A stretch of DNA of 64,000 nucleotides from Cheilinus undulatus (taxonomy: Eukaryota > Chordata > Actinopteri > Labriformes > Labridae). The DNA is taken from NCBI RefSeq assembly GCF_018320785.1, contig NC_054873.1, positions 27,432,196 to 27,496,195 of the forward strand, in the 5' to 3' direction. Position 1 is the stretch's first letter, and each line of letters opens with the position of its first letter. Of this stretch, positions 36,381 to 49,200 are shown piece by piece. Under the pieces are notes generated by a model that was given only the letters and a program-made list of their open reading frames with translations, was not told the origin of the DNA and made no database searches. The translations under genes were made by a program, and so were the position numbers.

Positions 36381-36803
36381 ACTACTTTAATCTATTTACT
36401 GTACTAATTATTCATTTGATCTATTTACTATACTCAAATGCTGTCAGTAATAAATCTATTCACTGTAACACGAATACTGTAAAAAGGCTCTCTGTGGTAA
36501 AGGCCTCATATGCAATGCAATGCCCATATGCACACCCAATCAACAATCTTAAGTTATCTTTTAATTTGTGAACTGGCCCCATTGTTACATATTTTATACC
36601 TCTGATCATGTTCAGTCAGCATTCTTTTACCCTTTGCACATTATGTAGCTATACTTTGAATGCACACAGACTTGTGTATACTAGAAAAAAAACAAGAGCC
36701 TGAGCATATGCAAATCTTTTATTTTTTCCTGCAAAACACTCCTTACTTAGCTTTAACTTTTTGCACAGTTTTTGTTCTTGTACAGGCTATAACATATTTT
36801 GCT

Positions 36804-36804
<1 letters not shown>

Positions 36805-36852
<48 letters not shown>

Positions 36853-36868
36853 CATCTATCTATCTATA
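36805..36868 (+). repeat. (TATC)n microsatellite
   Basis: About sixteen TATC/TCTA units with one interruption (tatccatc). Likely length-polymorphic. Confidence 0.95.
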
Positions 36869-38590
36869 AAATCAGCAAATTTACTATAGTGGTCAGCTTA
36901 AAGTGAGTTAAAAAGTACAATGTTTTTTCAGAAGGAATTTAAGTAGAATCATCAAGAGGCGATAAACCACTAATACCACAATAATATTTGAGTTGCTTGA
37001 GTACTTAAGAAAACATCTACTGCTGATCCCTCTTTCTTCCGAAACCTTCACTTTAATATCCTGCAAACTTTATAACTATGAGTCAGTGCTGAGTTTACCA
37101 CAGATTAATAACAGATAACTCATTTTCTGAGCAAGCTGGTGTCCGTGCTGACGAATGACCAACTCCTCTCTCTCTTTTCCCGGATAAAGACTTTCGCCTG
37201 AGTGGTTATATCAGCAAAAGAAACAAACGAAATGGGTGTGACACAGTGGACCATTTGAAAGCACTTTCTCTGCTCTTTAACAGGAAGATTTGTTTCTATT
37301 CCCTCTCATAACAAACTGATAACTTTCACAAACCATTTGTCTTTTTCAAAATCAGCACTTTAAAAACAGTGCAATTATATAATGTTGTTATTAAATGAAA
37401 AATGTTAATTGAAATCTTGGCTGCAAAGCGTAGTGACTAACAAGGTCCTGCAGAAAGTTTGTTTTCAAAGAACAAATGCTCAACAAAAGATAAACAAAAT
37501 TACACTGCCACCTAGTGGCAATGTGAAAGAATATCTCAGTACTTGGTGAATACATCTGTCTGTTGTTACCCAACAATGCAGATCTCAGTGTGTCTCTTTA
37601 GTACAACATAAAGACTTTGCTCTCATGTATGGAGATTATTTCACCTCAGACACCCTTCACCTTGTTGATGTTTTTCAATGCTAAAATATTGCTTAAAACC
37701 AACATTTTAATAATATACAGTGATTTAATAAACAGAACTTCACTGCATAGAAAGACAATAAAACCGTTTTGATTACTAAATGCATACAATATTTTGCATT
37801 TCCTGCTAAATTATAACACTCATTTGTTTGGTATAAAAATTAAACGCCTCTCATACAAACATAAAATCTGTTATGGATATTTCAAGTAATTAATCTTTAC
37901 TTTTGACGGTGAAGGCAGTGTGATACAATAAGCTTTAATATGGTGTAACAAGAGTTGGAAAATAATGTTTAAGAAAATTCATGTAATTGAGTAATGTTTT
38001 TGGGTGCATTTTGAAATCAATTATTTTACATCTACTTAAGTAAGTTTAACCAGAGTAACTGTACTTTAACTTTGGGTCAATACTCTTGAGAGTATGAGAG
38101 AATGAATCAGCATCACATCCAAAAACAGCCATTGTACACAGCAAAACTTGAAGTCTTAATATCAAAGGGGAACACATTTCAGAGCTGATTTTAACAACCA
38201 AAATGTAATTTTAACTTAATCCTGTGTGAAATGGTCTTGAGTGTTGGACTGTGTTGATCCACCCAGTGTTTGTTAAACTCTGTAAAGAGTCAAATGATCT
38301 AAGCTTGGGCTCACTGAGATTTCAAATCTAGACAGATGTGTGGATAAACATCCCCATCTTTAGATGTCTTTTTATATTCGTTTAGTTGTGTTTGGATGTT
38401 GTCTGTTGTATAGTGATCTCCAGTTGTTGGTTTTCATGTGACACGCATTTGCACCATGAGTAAAGTTACCCACTAAGTTACAGTTCATAGGCTCATAGTG
38501 CATGTTCATCATCATTTTGCATTGCCTTGCTATGAGACTAACTCTCTGCTTTGCCCTCTGGAGGCTTATTTTATTAAAAGAATTTTATTC
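36869..38590. other. Intergenic sequence, nothing recognised
   Basis: AT-rich sequence between the microsatellite and the MITE at 38599. No exon or repeat structure found on either strand. Confidence 0.4.
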
Positions 38591-38598
38591 ATTTTTAA

Positions 38599-39210
38599 AG
38601 GGGACACATTTTACCAATTAAAGACAAGTTTTTATTGGTCTCAGAGGTCCCCAAAACATGCCTGTGAAGTCTGTTGCTCTAGTATAGGATTTTTGCATGT
38701 CTAAAAGCCACTCTGTTTTAGCCCTGCTCAGAAAGAGCTGTTTTTGTGTCTGTGGTTTTCAGTGTTACTGATCGGTGTGACTCCGCCCCTGACCACACCC
38801 CTCTCAGGAAATTGATGCAGCATTCCTGATGATACAGACACTTTTATCCAAAGTTAAGACCCTGTTGGGGATCTGAACCATCAATCTCCCAGACTAAAGT
38901 CAGCAGGGTAACCCACTGAGGTATCCAGCATCTCAGCTGGCAGCTGAGTGGAAGATCAGGAGAGGAGGGTGGAACTTTCTTCCAAGTGGGGAGAGCCAGT
39001 CGTACCTGGGGACGCAGCTAAGTCCCCACATGAGGTCATGAGAGGAAATCTGAGAACACTTTGTTTCAGCACACTTTTTCTGAAAGGTGGAGAAAGAGAA
39101 GGGGGAAGGGGATGGATTTTTCTGATACTTAAGGGGATTGTGGAGAGGCCAGGGGCACATATTGTTATTAGAAAAGCCAAAAAAAAAGATTTCTGCTTAA
39201 TATGTCCCCT
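38599..39210. mobile_element. TTAA-flanked MITE (AGGGGACA termini)
   Basis: 612 bp flanked by TTAA at 38595-38598 and 39211-39214. Ends are AGGGGACACATTTTACC and, reverse complemented, AGGGGACATATTAAGC. TTAA target duplications fit piggyBac or Kolobok elements; the AGGG start favours Kolobok, but this is inference. No transposase. Confidence 0.7.
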
Positions 39211-39214
39211 TTAA

Positions 39215-40080
39215 TCCTCATTTTTCATGATCAAATTTCCCCTGTAAATTTAGGATTTTACATGCACTAATTTCCTTAAATTATATTCATAAACAAACAC
39301 ACTTAAACATGAAACTTACATTTATATGTTAAAAATTATAATAATTGTTCTGTTATTTTTGATGCAATAGCTTGATGTCTGAGAACGGCTAAAATATTGA
39401 CCTCTGAGCCACAATATTTCCTTGATAAATTTACTGAATCATAACTGAAATTGTCAAATTGAGCACTCATGGGTGTAATTCAGTATGTGAACTTAACAAC
39501 TGATCTGGGGATAATGTTTTTCTAATGCTTATGAGAAATAAAATATTCTTTAAATATTGATTTTTATTTATTTGTTTTTATTGGCAACAAAGGAACAGAC
39601 AGAATACACTTAACTCCACACACCAAATAAATCCCAGCTGTAGACCCCTTCCCCACCCAAATACTTCTCAGACATTGTCAGTCACTGGACAAATTACTCA
39701 CATATCAGTTTGCATTTGTTTGTTTTCAAAGAGTAAAGGCACAAAGAAAACAGTAATGACAGTACGTTCTTAGAGAGGGAAAAATACAAAAACGTGATAG
39801 GTCATTAGATTATAGACATAATATTTGATAATCACTACATAAAAATATATATAGTATGGCATGCATTTCATTATTGGAAAGAAAATAGTAATTATTCCTG
39901 AAACCTAAACTGAATTTCCAGCTGTCCGGCTGATAAAAATCAGCGCAGACCTTAGCCTAAATGCTGCCCTCTGTCAGCAGGCCTGCGCTTCTGTATATTC
40001 ATGGTAACACTCTAGTCCCTGAATGTTCTCAGTGTTAGCAGTGCAGAGCTGTTTCTTGTCCTGCAGCCTGTAAACAATCC
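39215..40080. other. Intergenic sequence upstream of rsbn1l
   Basis: AT-rich up to about 39900, then rising GC and CpG content towards the rsbn1l start. The distal part shows nothing recognisable. Confidence 0.4.
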
Positions 40081-40200
40081 TGTCTGCTGCTCTCCCTCCT
40101 CCGTGCGTCGTACGTGACTCATGAAGCCCCGCCCCAAGCCTGGCTCTCGCGCACCAGTTACGTATGACCGTAAAAAATAGAAACTTCCAAGATGGCCGAG
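40080..40200 (+). promoter_or_regulatory. CpG-rich promoter region of rsbn1l with a YY1-like motif at the start codon
   Basis: CpG density rises sharply from about 40100 through exon 1 (cgtgcgtcgtacg, gcgcacc, and many CpGs after the ATG). The text CCAAGATGGCCGAGG at 40187-40201 contains the AAGATGGC core of the YY1 site and overlaps the initiating ATG at 40192. No TATA box is seen, as expected for a housekeeping CpG promoter. Confidence 0.5.
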
Positions 40201-43200
40201 GCCGTGGACTCCATGCATTTCGCAGCAAACAGCAAAACAAATTCCCCCAAACCCTTGATAGCTAAACGGCCACCGGAGAGCCGACCGCAGTCTTCCAGCG
40301 ACATTTACCCGCCGCCCCCTAAGAAAGTCCGGGTGGAGGAGAAGGGCCTGAAGCACAGGAAACTGAACGGAGAGGTGTGCGCAGGGGAAAAACACAACGG
40401 GAAGCAGAGTTGTGGTAGCCCAGCGAAATGGAGTTTCGGCCCGGCCAAGGCGAGCCACTCCACCGCCGCCGCGGTACCAGTGACTCCTGCTCGGAAAATC
40501 TTCAAAATCAGCAACTTCCTCGCCTCCCCGCCGAAAATGAAAAAGGCGAAAGAGAAACGACACAAGGAGAAGGAGAAAATCAGTGAGGCGCAGCGGAGCT
40601 CAGCCGTTAGTGTGGAGAGAGTGAGCCCTGCTAGCTGCCATACAAAGACCGAGAACGGCGACATGAAAACGCTACCGAGAGGTAAGACACTCAGCCAGCC
40701 TGTCCACTACAGCTCTCTGTTATAACACTTTATGATGAAACTTAACCCTAAATGTGAAGCAATACTGCTATAAAATGCTTTATAAGGCTATTACATAATT
40801 TCCATGCCATAGGCCCCAGTGTTTATTAGGCCCAGATAGTGTTATATACACGTGGAAATGTTTGTTCGTTATGTTGCTCAGACTAGATGTTGCAGTGTTT
40901 CACCTCAGTCTCCTCTCCTGTTCTCTACAGATCACCGTGTGAAGGAGAAAGACAAAGAAAAGAAAAAGGAAAAGAGCAAAGAGTGGAAAAATCACAGAGT
41001 GCCACCTTTACATGACATTGCAAGAGAAAACGGAGAAGTGATTTCTCCACAGAAAGGTGAGGAGACAATGTGTGACGATGGGAATCTGTAGTTATTTTTG
41101 TTTTGGGGTGTTTTCATCACATCAGTCTGCTGTATATGTGTTGTTCTAATGATACACCAAGTTTTTCAGTTGCAACAAATCATTACATGTTACAGAGTAC
41201 TTGTGGCAACCAAGTCTAATCTAGTTGAAAAAGTCACAACTAGTTTTAAAAATATTCATAAAAGGTTCTTAAAAATGAACAGAAATTGTATTTATTTTTC
41301 TTTCTGTTTTTTTTTTTTTTTTCAAAACAGTGTTTTAAATGTGAAGTTCCTTAAATGACAAACATTACACATACATTGTTGTGACATTACAAAAAGTTGT
41401 CAAAGCATGGTTGTTATATATGGCTGTTAATATAAATTACTATCCTCTCATATTAAAAGCCCTGAAATGAAGCATGGCATTGTTCTGACTCTTGTCTTAC
41501 TCTCCATCACAGAGTGTAAGGAGAAGCTCAAAGCTGGTTCAGAGGAAGACCTCCTGCTGAAGAAGCTTAAGAAGAAAAAGAAAAAGAAGCACAAAGATGG
41601 CGAGCGGATGAAGGAGAAACACAGCCGACCGAAAATGTATCACCGCTCATGTCAAACAGTTTGTTCAGGAGTGTCCCTCGGCCTTCCCGAGCTCCTCAGT
41701 CGAATCAATGGAAACAACAGCAGCAGTCTACTCCACACTGCAGCACCCACACACCACCAGGATCCTGCTGCTACCTCTGCCTCCATCACCTCCATGGTCA
41801 GGGACAGACTCGTCTACAGCTCCCCGCTGCACTGCGTCCCATCGCCGGACCTCCCTGGTCTGGAGTTCGGCCGGCTGATCCACATTGAGCAGCAGGCCAA
41901 CGGAGGGGCCTCTGTGGTGCACGCCTACAGTGAGCAGCTCTCCTGTCTGTCTCCTGCTGAGATGCAGCGGTTCGCCCAGGAGTTTGTGACACTATCGTTT
42001 AGCGAGGATAACGGCCAGGCTGCTTGTTTTGTGATGGGAATCATCCACGGAGCTGCTTCCTACCTCCCAGACTTCCTGGACTACTTCTCCTACAAGTTTC
42101 CCAACGCACCAGTAAAGATGGAGGTGCTTGGGAAGAAGGACATAGAAACGACAACCATGGCTAACTTCCACTCTCAGGTGAGATTATAGCGTTCTGTGTA
42201 ATCTTTCCTCTCTAAAGCTGTCTGCTGGGGAAAGCTCTGTGTGTTGGAGGATGCTGAGATGTCCACTTTGAGAGTGTGAAGTGTTTGAAACTGTGAGCTG
42301 CACAGACTCACAGGCTGAATCAACACATCCACAGTTTTCTTTGTGTTTTGAAGTTTTTGGTGTGTCAGTCCAGACTGTTGATGGCTAAAGCTTCTTATCC
42401 TTTTGTGCGTTCACTGTTTCAGCATTCAGGTTGTGTTGAAGAGCAGTGTGCCTTGGTGCTGTTTGACATTGTTTGTCAGTTTGGAAACTAAGTGTTCGAT
42501 AGCAGTCCAGGCTGAGGTTGTAAGAATTTATTCCGACAGCTGTAGATACTATTAATGCCAGGATTTTAATAATTACATCTCCTTTTTTTTATGACCCCAG
42601 TATATTTTGGTTAAATATAACTGATCTTATGTTATACTGAATGTTAATGTAATCTATCTATTTTGACCCAAATAAGTCCAAATTGCATAAAATACATTGC
42701 TGATTTTTGGTACAGAAACAAGAAATTTTGGCTGCATTCACACCACAGCCTAAAGCGACCTGATCCTATTTTTAATCCAGTGGGAGCCAGATCTGATTTT
42801 TAATGACAGTTTTAATGCCTCAAATCAATCTCTTCTTTTTCAAATTAGACGTGGACCATTTTCAGGTTACAACAAGAAAACCACATCTGTTTTGATGGTA
42901 TCAAAACAGATGTTACCATTCGATTTTTATCAGAATCAATTAAAAGTCTGGTACAGTGACAACCCTTTTAAAGCACTTTAATAATTGATTTTTAATGCAT
43001 TTAGTGCTTGAAGGTGAGGTTACAATAACGGCGTGTGTTATGTTATCACTTTACCTTTCCACCAGTGTTTCTGTTGTCAGCATAAGTAAATGTAAAGCTT
43101 TTGCTTTTTTAAACACTTAAAAGTTTAAATTGCTTAAAAAATATTCTAGTCTTGAAAAAATTTCCTTGTAATCTCTAACAATGAGGTGCTCAGTTCTCAT

Positions 43201-46200
43201 CTAAAATCCTATCATATGAGTAAATCTGAAAAGATATCAAAAGGATTTTTTCCATTCAGTGATCAGAAGAAAATATGAGCAAAGTTCAGACTCTTAAATC
43301 GTAGATTAGGTTTTTTATGTAGAGTTTGTCTTTTTTGTGTTTGTAGAAAGAGCCTTTCATAAAAATTTTAGTTCAGAAAACCAAAGTTTAGTTACTTATT
43401 TTTTTCCACATTAGACCGCAAACAGAAATGTTGTGACACAGTGAATTATATGAAGACAGTTTTAAAGTCCCATTTATTTTGGCTGGAATAATTGATCTTT
43501 GCTGTGTGAATTATTGCAGTTTATTTTTAAAAAGATATCTTAGTATGTAATGCATTCCAGGAAATATGAAAATACTTAGAAGAAACGACAAAAAATCCAA
43601 TAGTGGTCTGGTAAAGACAATTCTGGCAAAGAAAACAGAACTGGAGTGAGAGCAGACATGACAGTAAATGGACGGTTTTGGAGGCAAACATGGTAAGATG
43701 TGCAGTTATAAACTTAACCTGGGGCTTGCCTCTGCTCAGACACAAACCCTCCGACTAAACAATGTAAAATCAAAACCAATATTATTGTGTATTTCACTAC
43801 TTAACTCAGGTCAGTCACTACCTGTTAAAAGCTGTCATACCTCACGTACTGCAAAAACTTAAGTATTAACTACACCTACTGATCAAAACTCTATATTGAA
43901 GTACAACAGAGGCTTACACATTTTTGTGTAAATCTCCTCATGTTTCTCTATGTTCAATTTGAAGCACTCTGCTCTATTACAGGGCACGTGGGCGGGGCAC
44001 AAGGCCTGATCCAGAAAGTCACATTGATGGAGAATAACAGACGTGCTGTTATCAGAGATTTCTTTTTTAACTTCACACGAGAAATACAAAGTTGCACCAA
44101 AAGCAAAATTTAAAGTATCTCCACTGCCAAAGTATATCTTGGGATGGTGTTATTTCTGTCATTGTCTTGTAGCCTGGCTCAGGTTTCACACATTTTAAAA
44201 TATGAAGTATTACAAACAGAGAACAACATTTTTAAACACATGAGCTTTTTCCTGCCAAAAGCATCTTGAAAGCATACATTTGAGCAGTAGCTGCTTTATT
44301 CAGTGTTACTTGTTGAATTAGCAGTAGTGGTTGTTTAACGAGGGAGAGATGTGTTCATAGTTTATCTTTCATGAAAATCTTCATAATTGATGAAGAATGA
44401 AGCCGAGCACCCAGACAGAGGCTCGCTCAGCTCATAGCCCCTCTAAATGTGCTGTGAAACACGTGAAAGCTCTAACATGATGCAAGCACTGACCAACCTT
44501 ACACTTTCTGCAAGTATTTGAGGCATTTATAATATTGTACCTAATATTAGATTTGCTCCATTTAAAATGTTTTTTCACTCAGCTTTTAAAACGAGGCAAA
44601 TTTTTTAAGAAGTACCAAAAATGTACGCCTCATCTAGTTTGTCAATAATCACATCTTTGATAAGATAATACACAGTAAAGAAAGCTGATTCACCCGGGAC
44701 AACATTTGATTAAATTGTGCAGTACAGGACAGAACATATCCATCCTGCTGCTCACACAGTTTCTATTTATGCGTCTTTTGAACATGAAAGGATCAATTTG
44801 AATTTAGGTCAGCAAATCCACTAATTATTCAAGCCGAGGACCCCACACTGAAAGGAAACATTTTCAGGGTATTCCTCATGATTGTAGTGATACTTTCGCT
44901 CATTTAAGTTAATTTCACGACAGCCTCCTCCACCAATGTGAGTCACATGCTGCATTTTTGTAATGTGTATTGTAGATTCTCAGAATTCTTTGAATGCTTT
45001 AATACTTTTTGGTAGCACATTTTTGATATGAGGCAAGCTTTGTTACTTCAATGATCAATAGTATCAAAAAACATCCAAGCTTTGAAAATGATGGCTTTTC
45101 ACTCTTACTTTAACTAAAAAGGGCAGTAAGCAAAAGAAAGAGAGGTACGTCTATTTTACACAAATATATATTGCAAACATATTTGTGCAATTAAGTTGGT
45201 GTATAGGAGTTTTCTTACAAATTTTGGTATTTTAAACAAAAAATTACTCAATATTCAGTCCCTAGGACTTGTAGTTATTTTTATTGGCTGACCGCTGAGG
45301 TCAGCCCTACAGATGAGTCTGTCCCTGTCTGACTGACTGAGTGCCTGAGTGAGTGATGCTACTTTGAGGGCCCTAACATAACAGAGTTGCGTTTGCTTGT
45401 ACTGAATGCTGTCGCTAATGGCTGCCTCCACTATGTTAACTAGAGCCATACAGAGTTGCGCTATGGACGGGGTTAAGGGGGACTGAAAGCCCTCTAATGG
45501 CTGCCTCCACTGCTCTCAATACCTCACATTTAGCTTTAGCTTCTGTTTGACCAGAACTGGGCCACGTTTATGTATATAAGCTTTTTGTGTCGGGAAAGAT
45601 GTTTTTTACTCCTCTGGTGACCTGCTTTGGCATGACTGTGTGATAGTTGAGGTGGAAAAGGTAACTTCTTGTGTGAATGCTTGTGTACAATGGCTGCATG
45701 GAGCGATTAGCTCTGAATTAGTCACAGCAGCACTTTATCAAAACTGGACATTTCTTTGTTAAAACAAGTAAAGACAGCAGCACTAAAAGCTTTCTGTAAC
45801 GGAAAGGGTGTTTTTTGCTCTTCTGCCAAACTGCTTCAGCGTGTGTGATAGTTAAAGGGGGAAAGGGTTACTTGTTGTGCTTGTATACAACGGCTGCTAG
45901 CTGAATGTTAGCTCAGCCTTAGCCAGACCAACACATTTCTTCATTACAGTTGGCGCTGAGAGCAACACGGAAAGCTTTCTGCAACAGAAAACGATGTTGT
46001 CGCTCTTCTGCCGCCCTGCTTTGGCATGATTACGTGTTAGTTACAGGGAAAGGGTTAGTTGTTGTATACAGCTAAGAAGTTGTTGTGTCCCAGCTAATGA
46101 CTGAACTAGCAGGCCTGTCATTTGCTTGGACTGAGTCAGAGCGGCACTTTTGTCGAACCAGACAACATGTCTTATCCACACAAGCACTGAGAGCAACACT

Positions 46201-49200
46201 GAAAGCTTTCTGTGACAGAAAAAAATGTTCTTGCTCTACTTCCTGTCTGTTTTGGCATGGCTTTACAATCACGGTGGTGGGCTTTTCCATATTGTCCAGT
46301 GTTAGCTGTTAGCTTGGATGTCGCTGTTGGACCACTGCAGTTTACTCCGACCTGGACCGCTGTTCTTGTTAAACCCACAGCAGAGAGCTACATCGACAGC
46401 TTGTCTTGTGCAGAGAATATATTTTGTGATTTGAAACTTGTGCACAGTCTTCAGTTTTTTAATTCAGTTTTTTAATATTTACTCTTTCTCCTATCATCCT
46501 TTTCTCTTTGACTGTTCGTGCATCTTTTAAGCAGCAGTGTCTGCTGCTCTCTTCTCATCCTTGTATACTTTCATGCTGCATAAGAGTGACACACACAAAT
46601 GTGACGCTAATGCACACACCTACACTGAAACGCACACTAATATGTCGGTAGTGTAGACTTCAGGCTTCTATCCGTTGAGGGCAAAAGTTTCAGAATACTG
46701 GAGGATAAACAGCAGAACTTTCTCCCTTTAAAGCTCCTCTCTGACCACGGAGGACCAGCACGTCAGCGCTGTGTGTTCGCTCCAGCTGTGTGTCTCTGTA
46801 ACGCCCGTGTGAGCCAGGGGTGTGTGCTATGTTAATAAATATTTGGTAAATATTCCATTAATTCTATATGATTATGGGGAAAAAATAAACGTTAAAATCA
46901 CTGCATTTGCGCTGTTAAGAGAATGCTATACTTAAATGTTTAGCATGTCTTTATTTGCAGGGGATATGATAAATGTGTTGTTTATAGATATTAACAGATA
47001 TAAAAGACCATAGGAACACTAAAGTAGAAATTCAGCTTAATTTTACACATATAAAGACCCTTACACACCTGTCTGAGAAGAATTACAAATGTTCCTTAAT
47101 CTTTCTGCAATTTTTATTTAGTTTTAGTGTAAACAATTTGGTAACAGTTAGTGTTTTATTGTTAGTATAAACTTTTTATCATTAAAGACTTATATCTGAC
47201 ATCAAAACATTTAATCTCCAATGACTCAGTGGCTGTCTTTATCAGTAAAGTATGACACATGTCTCTATAGTGTTTCACATGTACACAGAGAAGAGCTTTA
47301 TTAAGAGGAGAGACAGAGAGAGAGGACGGCATACATTTAGGTTGCCACAATAAATTTGGCTCACAAAAAATAACAACAATGACAAAATCACTCTGCCAGT
47401 CAGGCATTTCAGCAGACATCACAGGTAGTTGCAGTCAGCCATATACTAGGTTTTTGCCTAGTCTTGTTGGTGGGGTGTTGAAATGGATACAAGTATTGTT
47501 TGATTTTTATTAGCATCATTTATAGTGATGCACTGATCTAACTTTCCGAGCTTCACCATCAATCTAATACCTGAGCTTTTGGTGTGTGCAGATATTAGGG
47601 GTGTGATGAGATAGGGCTGGACGATATATCGAGTATACTCGATGTATCCCGGCTTTTGCCACCCACGATGTATAAAATGACTATATCGCGAATATCCTAA
47701 TATAAATTATGTGAAAGTGCATTTCTCACTGGAGTTTCGCTTCTCCCATTGTCCCTGAACGCATCTCTCACAGCAGCGAGCTCACTCTCTCTCCTCCACC
47801 AATCCAGAAAACTCCTCTGCACATGCGCATCAGTGGTGAGAAGAAAGGGAAAGGAAGGTAAACACAGCAGGGTGGCTAGTTAGCGGGGAGTTAGTTGACT
47901 TTAGAGACAGAAACAGCGCTGGATCTGCAGCGTTGAGCAGACATTCAACTTTGAAAAGGAAGAGGTTGAACTTGCGGTATTCATTAAAATACGCTGCAAA
48001 ATGACTCCGAGATAACGGCAGCAGTATCACAACATGTCGCTAAAGACGTGAGCCCGGTGTTATTGAAAAGACACTTAACCCAGAATACGAGATTTGCCTG
48101 GGCGCAAGTATTTTGCTGAAAACTCCCTGTCAAAGTTACATGTCAGAGAGAAGACAGCCCAGCAGCCAGGACAAATGTGATCCACTTCTCCACAACAACG
48201 GATCTTATCTCAGCCTTACAGTTCAAAACACTGACAACGAGTAGTTGACATGTTCCTGCCTCCAGACAGGCTTTTTCCCCCATGATCACACAGGACAGTT
48301 TCTTGAATAAGGTCTAAAGATGCTCTCATGTTATGAACTTGTCAGAAACTGGTCCAGTGGTTATCGGCACAGATAATGGACTGATATAATCACAGCTGTG
48401 AGCCTGAGTGGAGGACTAGACTGCAGGGTTTTGGCCATTTACTGCAAGCATGATTGGTGAGTTCTGTGTAGGTTTGCTTCACCCTCAATGAGGCCAATAA
48501 TCATTTTATAGTCAGCAATAGTCAAATTAACATAGAAAATATTTCAGGACTTTCCATACACTGTAAAAAACCAAGTATTTCAAGATTTATGTATTTTTGA
48601 TTTATTAGTAAAAGATTGAGTAAAGTCCTTTACAAAATAAAACTGCGAAATTTGACTTTATATTGATGTTTACTTTCTGCAAAAAATTTATTAAAAATCC
48701 AATAGAACAGTCTATTTTTATCATCAAACTAGTGTCATTTGGGGCTGAAAGATTGCGATATATATCGTGTATCGGAATATAGCAAAAATACATCAGGACA
48801 TCAATTTTGGGCCATATCGCCCAGCCCTATGATGAGACTCTAATCTCACGAGATGAGGTAAGAGATGAGCTGATGGATGTGTGAGTGACAGACGGTGAGA
48901 CAAGAAAGAGACATGATGAAGCAGCGACTGAATCAAACTGAATCACAATTACAATCAAAATTACAAAGTCACAAATAACAGAACTATGAGCAAGTCTGCG
49001 CACAAACACAAACTAAATAAACACTGCTGTCTCCTCGTGAAGCCTGCACAGGTTTCCAGCAGCAGCACTGAGTCATTTCACAGTGTTATGATGAACTTAT
49101 TATGCATTTGCCTGTCATGTACGGCCCAAAGTAGCGCAAGTGAAGAAGGGATTGTGGGTTGGAGCGGTGAATGGGTCACGGATCAGCTCTGTTTCTTCGT

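Noticed and set aside
35500-36480. CRISPR-like spacing of repeats
   Set aside because: The whole 67-bp unit is repeated and diverged with no unique spacers, and the genome is vertebrate. It is a minisatellite.
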